In this document: positions 6,510 to 10,398 of the stretch, piece after piece
Layout: each line of letters opens with the position of its first letter
Numbering within the stretch: position 1 is the stretch's first letter
Source of the DNA: Desulfuromonadaceae bacterium
GTDB taxonomy: Bacteria; Desulfobacterota; Desulfuromonadia; Geobacterales; Pseudopelobacteraceae
NCBI GenBank assembly: GCA_028686145.1
Contig: JAQUCQ010000090.1
Coordinates: 1-10,398, forward strand
Length of the DNA: 10,398 nucleotides
Direction of reading: 5' to 3'
Position numbers and translations under genes: made by a program
The notes under the pieces: generated by a model
Databases searched by the model: none
What the model was told of the DNA's origin: nothing
The model's input: only the letters and a program-made list of their open reading frames with translations

Positions 6510-7319
6510 ATGCTAATTGATTGGTTCACGGTTATTGCCCAGACACTCAATTTCCTCATACTGGTCTGGTTGATGAAACGCTTCCTTTACAAGCCGATCC
6601 TGCACGCCATTGACCAGCGGGAAAAGCTGATTGCCACTGAACTTGCGGATGCCTACGCGACAAAATCCGATGCCCAAAAAGAGCGAGACGAGTTCCAACA
6701 TAAAAATGAGGAGTTTGACCGGCAGCGCGCTGCACTCCTGAACAAGGCGATGGACGAAGCTCAGGTCGAACGCCAGCGACTTCTGGATGAAGCGCGTCAA
6801 GCGGCTGACGATTTGAGTGCCGAACGGCAGGAAAATCTGAGAAATGACGCCCGAAATCTGAACCAGGCCATCAGTCGCCGAACGCAGCAGGAAGTTTTCG
6901 CCATCTCACGGAAAGTGCTGATGGATCTTGCTGGTTCATCATTGGAAGAACACATGCTTGATCATTTTATCAGCACATTGAAGGCGATAAAAGGAGAGGA
7001 AAAGGAAAAACTGACCGCGGCAATCAAGGCGACGCAGCATCCTGTTGTTATTCGTACGACGTCCAATCTTTCTGCATCGCTGTCTGCCTCAACGGAACAT
7101 GCGATCAAAGAAACTTTTGGCATGGAAAGTCAAATCCGCTTTGAGACCGCTTCTGAACTGATCAGCGGCATTGAACTGGTCACGGATGGACACAAGGTGG
7201 CATGGAGTATCGCTGATTATCTGAAGTCGATGGAAAGCGGTATCGCTGAACTGCTTGACGATAAGACCAAACCGGGAGCTGGCGTTGGGCCGGCACCAGA
7301 GGATGGACATGGAGCCTGA
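6510..7319 (+). CDS. atpF: N-ATPase subunit b with delta-like C-terminal part
   Basis: A 269-residue peripheral stalk subunit, about 100 longer than ordinary b (about 155-170). Residues 5-25 are the membrane anchor, followed by PILHAIDQREKLI and a long charged, heptad-like coiled coil to about 140. Residues about 175-250 depart from b: an alternating region and then ISGIELVTDGHKVAWSI (218-234) and a terminal helix, resembling the C-terminal part of delta/OSCP (the GxxLxxGDxVxDxSxxxxL pattern). Since the operon has no atpH, this tail probably does delta's job of tying the stalk to alpha. This is inference from weak similarity and missing gene. It starts 3 bases after atpE and overlaps atpA by 11. 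The last 18 residues are flexible and Gly/Pro-rich. Confidence 0.92.
   Translation: MLIDWFTVIAQTLNFLILVWLMKRFLYKPILHAIDQREKLIATELADAYATKSDAQKERDEFQHKNEEFDRQRAALLNKAMDEAQVERQRLLDEARQAADDLSAERQENLRNDARNLNQAISRRTQQEVFAISRKVLMDLAGSSLEEHMLDHFISTLKAIKGEEKEKLTAAIKATQHPVVIRTTSNLSASLSASTEHAIKETFGMESQIRFETASELISGIELVTDGHKVAWSIADYLKSMESGIAELLDDKTKPGAGVGPAPEDGHGA
7298..7302 (+). promoter_or_regulatory. Ribosome binding site that favours ATG 7309 for atpA
   Basis: AGAGG inside the end of atpF sits 6 bases before ATG 7309 and directly touches the alternative ATG 7303, which is too close. A TTG at 7255 in the same frame has no support. Confidence 0.5.
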
Positions 7320-8862
7320 AAGCCTGCAAATTGTTTTTGACAGCGCGTTTAGCGAAATCCGTCAGGTGCAGGAATCAATTACTCCGCAGCTGAAACTGCG
7401 GGAGATTGGGGCAATTTCCAGCGTTGCCACAGGCATAGCTAAAGTATCCGGACTTCCCGGTGTGGGTTTTGATGAACTGGTGACGTTTCCCGGCGGTCTG
7501 TCAGGCATTGCGTTCAACGTGGACGCGGATGAGATCGGTGTTGTTCTGCTCGGTGACTACTGGCACCTCAATGCCGGGGATGAAGTAGAGCGCACCGGAA
7601 GGGTAATGGACGTCGGTGTGGGTGATGGTTTGCTGGGTCGCGTCATCGACCCCCTTGGCCGGTCACTTGACGGCAACGGGCCGGTTGCATTCAGTAGTCG
7701 CCTTCCCATTGAACGCCCCGCCCCGCCGATCATGGAACGCGCTCCCGTAACCGTGCCGCTCCAGACCGGTCTTAAGGTCGTTGACGCGCTTATCCCGATT
7801 GGTCGCGGTCAGCGTGAACTGATTCTGGGTGACCGGCAAACAGGGAAAACAGCAATTGCAATCGACACCATCCTCAATCAGCGCGATCAGGGTGTTCTGT
7901 GCGTTTATTGTGCCATCGGCCAGCGCGCCTCAACAGTTGCAAAGGTGGTGGCAACGTTGCGGCAAAACGGGGCGCTGGAGTATACCGTTGTGATTGTTAC
8001 CGAGGGGAACGACCCGCCTGGGCTTGCGTACATAGCTCCGTATGCCGCTACCAGTATCGCGGAATATTTTATGGAAACGGGGCGTGATGTGTTGATCGTG
8101 TACGATGATCTCACCCACCACGCCCGTGCCTACCGTGAACTGTCATTGCTGCTACGTCGTCCCCCAGGCCGCGAGGCCTTTCCCGGCGATATATTTTATA
8201 TTCACTCGCGGCTGCTTGAGCGCGCCACGCACCTCTGTAAGGAGCGCGGGGGGGGCTCACTCACCGCCCTGCCGGTTATCGAGACTGAAGCGCAGGATAT
8301 TTCCGCCTATATTCCTACCAACCTGATTTCCATCACGGATGGACAAATATATCTCTCGCCATCGCTGTTCGAACTGGGTGTGCTTCCCGCGGTTGATGTC
8401 GGGAAATCCGTTTCGCGCGTTGGCGGCAAGGCCCAACTGGCGGCTTACCGTGCGGTAGCAGGAGACTTGAAACTTGCCTACGCTCAGTTCGAAGAGCTTG
8501 AAACTTTTTCCCGCTTTGGCGCCCGACTGGATGAAGACACCCGCAGGCTTATCGAACATGGGCGGCGTATCAGATCCTGTCTTAATCAACCGGAATTCGC
8601 CCCGGTGTCGGTTCCCGCGCAAATAGCTCTTTTGCTGGCATTAACGGCAAAGCTTTTCGACGATGTGCCGTCTGAGCTGATGGTGGACGCCGAGCAGTCA
8701 GTAATCAGGGCAGCGACAAAAATTCCAGCAGATGTGAGCAAGCGATTGTTTCGTGCTGACAAGCTGGGTGACGAGGATCGTGAAGCAATTACCCAGATCG
8801 CCCGCAGAGCGCTTGCCGGGTTTCAGCAGACGAGGGAACCGGGAGCAGGGAAGAAAAAATGA
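7309..8862 (+). CDS. atpA: N-ATPase subunit alpha
   Basis: A 517-residue non-catalytic nucleotide-binding subunit of the hexameric head, a normal length for alpha. Motifs: Walker A GDRQTGKT (174-181), VIDPLGRSLDG (112-122), Walker B region VLIVYDDLT (261-269), and the arginine finger in SVSRVGGKAQ (Arg370), which completes the beta catalytic site. The C-terminal helical domain is intact and ends in a short lysine-rich tail. It begins within atpF (11-base overlap) and ends in an ATGA overlap with atpG. A run of eight G at 8248-8255 encodes part of GGGSLTALP and keeps the frame, so no frameshift is present. Confidence 0.95.
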   Translation: MEPESLQIVFDSAFSEIRQVQESITPQLKLREIGAISSVATGIAKVSGLPGVGFDELVTFPGGLSGIAFNVDADEIGVVLLGDYWHLNAGDEVERTGRVMDVGVGDGLLGRVIDPLGRSLDGNGPVAFSSRLPIERPAPPIMERAPVTVPLQTGLKVVDALIPIGRGQRELILGDRQTGKTAIAIDTILNQRDQGVLCVYCAIGQRASTVAKVVATLRQNGALEYTVVIVTEGNDPPGLAYIAPYAATSIAEYFMETGRDVLIVYDDLTHHARAYRELSLLLRRPPGREAFPGDIFYIHSRLLERATHLCKERGGGSLTALPVIETEAQDISAYIPTNLISITDGQIYLSPSLFELGVLPAVDVGKSVSRVGGKAQLAAYRAVAGDLKLAYAQFEELETFSRFGARLDEDTRRLIEHGRRIRSCLNQPEFAPVSVPAQIALLLALTAKLFDDVPSELMVDAEQSVIRAATKIPADVSKRLFRADKLGDEDREAITQIARRALAGFQQTREPGAGKKK

Positions 8863-9776
8863 GCAACTCTACTGCGAGCCTGCGCAGAAAGATAGACGGA
8901 GCGGGTGACCTTCAATCAGTCGTTCGCACGATGAAGGCTCTGGCCGCCTCAAATATCGGACAATATGAACAATCGGTGCGCTCATTAGCTGACTACTTTT
9001 CCTCCATAGAAGCCGGTTTGGGTGTCTGTTTCCGGAAGCTTGGGGCGTCAGAAAAAAGAACGGAGTCAAAACGGTATGACAGCTCTCTTGAAATCAGCGC
9101 GGTTGTATTCGGTTCCGATCAAGGCCTGGTTGGCAGTTTTAATGATAATATTGCCGATTATGCAATAAAGACGCTTGCGGACCTTCCTGGCACACACCGA
9201 GTCTGGGCTGTTGGTGAACGGGTGTATGCGCATCTGGAAGACGCAGGGGTGCCACTGTCCGGACTCTTTGCCGTACCCAATTCTGTCAGGAGCATAACCC
9301 CGCTCATCGCGCAGATTCTTGTGGATAGTGAGTCGCAGCGCACCTCTGCGGCCATGTTAATGACAGACCGGGAGAAGTCCGCAGAACTTCATCTCTTCTA
9401 CAACCGCCCCACCTCCGGGGCGGTGTATGAGCCCCTGCATAAGCGGCTGCTACCACTGGATCTGAACTGGCAGCGCGAACTTGCCAGCCGCTCCTGGCCG
9501 ACAAAGATTCTGCCCGAGGTCATGGGAGGCACTATTGAAACAGTGCGGTCGCTTATCAGCGAATACCTCTTTGTTGCGCTCTTTCGTGCCTGTGCCGAAT
9601 CGTTGGCGAGCGAGAATGCAAGCCGTTTGGCGGCAATGCAGCGTGCCGACAAAAATATTGATGAACTACTGGAGGAACTGGGCGGGACATTTCATCGTTT
9701 GCGTCAGAGTGGCATTGACGAAGAACTTTTTGATGTTATTTCCGGTTTTGAAGCACTGGGTGTAAAAGAAAAATAA
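8859..9776 (+). CDS. atpG: N-ATPase subunit gamma
   Basis: A 305-residue central rotor shaft subunit, slightly longer than E. coli gamma (287). The N-terminal coiled-coil helix begins SLRRKIDGAGDLQSVVRTMK, parallel to the LRRRI...TMKMVAA start of standard gamma. The Rossmann-like middle has FGSDQGLVGSFND (84-96), matching SDRGLCGGFN. The C-terminal helix carries ENASRLAAM (252-260) and ends LFDVISGFEAL, matching the usual end of gamma. ATG 8859 overlaps the atpA stop as ATGA, implying coupled translation. It is the last gene of the operon; 141 bases follow before the next gene. Confidence 0.95.
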   Translation: MSNSTASLRRKIDGAGDLQSVVRTMKALAASNIGQYEQSVRSLADYFSSIEAGLGVCFRKLGASEKRTESKRYDSSLEISAVVFGSDQGLVGSFNDNIADYAIKTLADLPGTHRVWAVGERVYAHLEDAGVPLSGLFAVPNSVRSITPLIAQILVDSESQRTSAAMLMTDREKSAELHLFYNRPTSGAVYEPLHKRLLPLDLNWQRELASRSWPTKILPEVMGGTIETVRSLISEYLFVALFRACAESLASENASRLAAMQRADKNIDELLEELGGTFHRLRQSGIDEELFDVISGFEALGVKEK

Positions 9777-9800
9777 TAAGCATCTGTATATCTGTGAACA

Positions 9801-9812
9801 ATGGTGGTATTA
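9801..9812 (-). repeat. Right copy of the 12-base inverted repeat
   Basis: ATGGTGGTATTA is the exact reverse complement of 2111-2122. It lies 25 bases after the atpG stop, between the operon and the candidate promoter of the MFS gene. Confidence 0.3.
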
Positions 9813-9838
9813 AATTGAAACGCACACTTTCATATAAT
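9810..9838 (+). promoter_or_regulatory. Candidate sigma70-type promoter for the MFS gene
   Basis: A perfect TATAAT at 9833-9838 has a weak -35 (TTAAAT, 9810-9815, 3 of 6) at 17 bases. TTGAAA at 9815-9820 is a better -35 but is only 12 bases away. The AT-rich surroundings after an operon end make a promoter plausible; by sequence alone it is weak. Confidence 0.35.
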
Positions 9839-9850
9839 ATTTTTCAAACT

Positions 9851-9870
9851 GTGAGCTAGCTTCACCGGTG
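9851..9870. promoter_or_regulatory. Paired palindromes, possible operator before the MFS gene
   Basis: AGCTAGCT (9854-9861) and CACCGGTG (9863-9870) are perfect 8-base palindromes one base apart, and GTGA...TCAC (9851-9854, 9862-9865) brackets the first as an imperfect dyad. They lie about 13-32 bases downstream of the candidate -10, where a repressor could act. No regulator gene is in the window. Confidence 0.25.
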
Positions 9871-9902
9871 TTGCTTGGTAACAAGTGGCAGAACCAGATG
9901 TC

Positions 9903-9908
9903 AGGAGG
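9903..9908 (+). promoter_or_regulatory. Ribosome binding site of the MFS gene
   Basis: A perfect AGGAGG lies 9 bases before ATG 9918 and sets the start of a frame that runs off the window. Confidence 0.75.
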
Positions 9909-9917
9909 ATATATCAC

Positions 9918-10398
9918 ATGAAGGCCGGGTCGATCACAGTTTCCTACAGTCGCTATGCCCTTGGGCTTATTCTGGCGGTTAACATGCTTAACTATATCGA
10001 TCGTCAGGTGCTGTTCGCGGTATTTCCGTTGATAAAGGTCGATCTGCATCTCTCCGATACGGCGCTGGGATTTCTCGGGAGTGCTTTTATGCTCAGCTAT
10101 CTGCTCATCGCCCCGCTCTTTGGCTGGCTCGGCGACCGCTGGAGTCGGACCAAGCTCGCTTCCGGAGGTCTCGTTGTCTGGAGTATGGCCACGGCCCTGG
10201 CCGGTTTTGCTCCCGGATACAGGACTCTGCTGGCTGCCCGTGCCACTGTCGGGGTAGGTGAGGCGAGTTTCGGCACGGTGTCGCCCGGCCTCATTTCCGA
10301 TTTCTTTCCGAAGGAGCATCGCGGCCGGATCCTTTCCTGGTTCTACGTTGCAATTCCGGTTGGCAGTGCGCTCGGGTATCTCCTTGGTGGGGTTCTGG
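9918..10398 (+). CDS. MFS transporter, Spinster-like (3' partial)
   Basis: 160 residues are visible, open to the window end. Helix 1 runs about 13-35 with NMLNYIDRQVLFAVFP, followed by the loop KVDLHLSD and helix 2 (about 48-68). The cytoplasmic loop has the MFS signature GWLGDRWSRTK (69-79). Helices 3 and 4 follow with RATVGVGEASFGTVSPGLISD (the motif-B-like arginine is Arg108), then SDFFPKEHRGR and helix 5 with AIPVGSALGYLLGG. NYIDR, GEASF and PVGSALGY are typical of the Spinster-related MFS group, whose animal members move sphingosine-1-phosphate and lysophospholipids; many bacterial members are of unknown substrate. A lipid substrate would fit the acyltransferase gene at the other end of the window, but this is inference. 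About two thirds of the protein lies outside. Confidence 0.85.
   Translation, partial: MKAGSITVSYSRYALGLILAVNMLNYIDRQVLFAVFPLIKVDLHLSDTALGFLGSAFMLSYLLIAPLFGWLGDRWSRTKLASGGLVVWSMATALAGFAPGYRTLLAARATVGVGEASFGTVSPGLISDFFPKEHRGRILSWFYVAIPVGSALGYLLGGVL

Larger units (their letters stand above)
3081..9776 (+). other. N-type ATPase operon, atpDCQRBEFAG
   Basis: Nine genes in the order beta, epsilon, AtpQ, AtpR, a, c, b, alpha, gamma. This order, with beta-epsilon first, two small membrane proteins AtpQ and AtpR, and no separate delta gene, is the defining layout of N-ATPases, an accessory branch of F-type rotary ATPases. Six of the eight junctions overlap (29, 8, 8, 11, 11 and 4 bases); the others are 23 and 3 bases, implying one transcript and translational coupling. 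I see no convincing promoter just upstream of atpD, so transcription may enter from the small upstream genes. No strong intrinsic terminator follows atpG. Confidence 0.95.

Noticed and set aside
9816..9845. Possible intrinsic terminator after atpG (TGAAA...TTTCA followed by a T-rich run)
   Set aside because: The stem is only five AT-rich pairs and overlaps the TATAAT promoter candidate; too weak to call.
9810..10319. 169-codon minus-strand open frame at the right end
   Set aside because: It is antisense to the MFS gene, which has clear MFS motifs and a perfect Shine-Dalgarno; the minus frame has no family features.
1..10398. CRISPR arrays, tRNA or rRNA genes, transposases or integrases
   Set aside because: I looked on both strands and saw no regularly spaced repeats, no cloverleaf with a conserved T-arm, and no mobile-element protein.

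Overview
The window comes from a bacterium. Base composition is mixed (roughly half GC by eye), every supported gene is on the + strand, and good Shine-Dalgarno sites are common. The gene families fit an anaerobic or facultative proteobacterium of the old Deltaproteobacteria (Desulfuromonas/Geobacter-like), but that is a low-confidence guess from family resemblance; nothing in the window fixes the taxon.

Layout. (1) 1-1665 is the 3' part of a multidomain lipid enzyme: AMP-forming acyl activation domain, acyl carrier domain, then a PlsC-type acyltransferase. (2) 1719-2995 is a small metal-associated patch: a DUF302 protein, an open frame joining a YHS metal-binding domain directly to the last fifth of a copper P1B-ATPase (an in-frame internal deletion), and a 46-residue Gly/Trp/Met-rich single-span membrane protein not previously called as a long ORF. 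(3) 3081-9776 is a complete N-type ATPase operon in the order atpD-C-Q-R-B-E-F-A-G (beta, epsilon, AtpQ, AtpR, a, c, b, alpha, gamma). The genes are tightly packed, most overlapping. There is no atpH (delta) gene, but the long b subunit carries a delta-like C-terminal tail. (4) 9777-9917 is an AT-rich intergenic region with a candidate promoter and two palindromes. (5) 9918-10398 is the 5' part of an MFS transporter of the Spinster-like type.

How it works together. The nine atp genes encode a second, accessory rotary ATPase, probably acting as an ATP-driven ion pump. The c subunit keeps the Glu-Ser-Thr...Tyr set associated with Na+ binding and has a second glutamate in helix 1, but ion specificity cannot be decided from sequence alone. 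The flanking lipid enzyme and Spinster-like transporter resemble the logic of the Aas/LplT lysophospholipid salvage pair. This raises the possibility that the metal patch and N-ATPase operon were inserted between two once-neighbouring genes. A 12-base perfect inverted repeat lies just outside the inserted block on both sides (2111-2122 and 9801-9812).

The N-ATPase is a described system. The less ordinary items are the shortened copper ATPase, the tiny Met/Trp/Gly membrane protein, the b-delta fusion and the possible boundary repeats.
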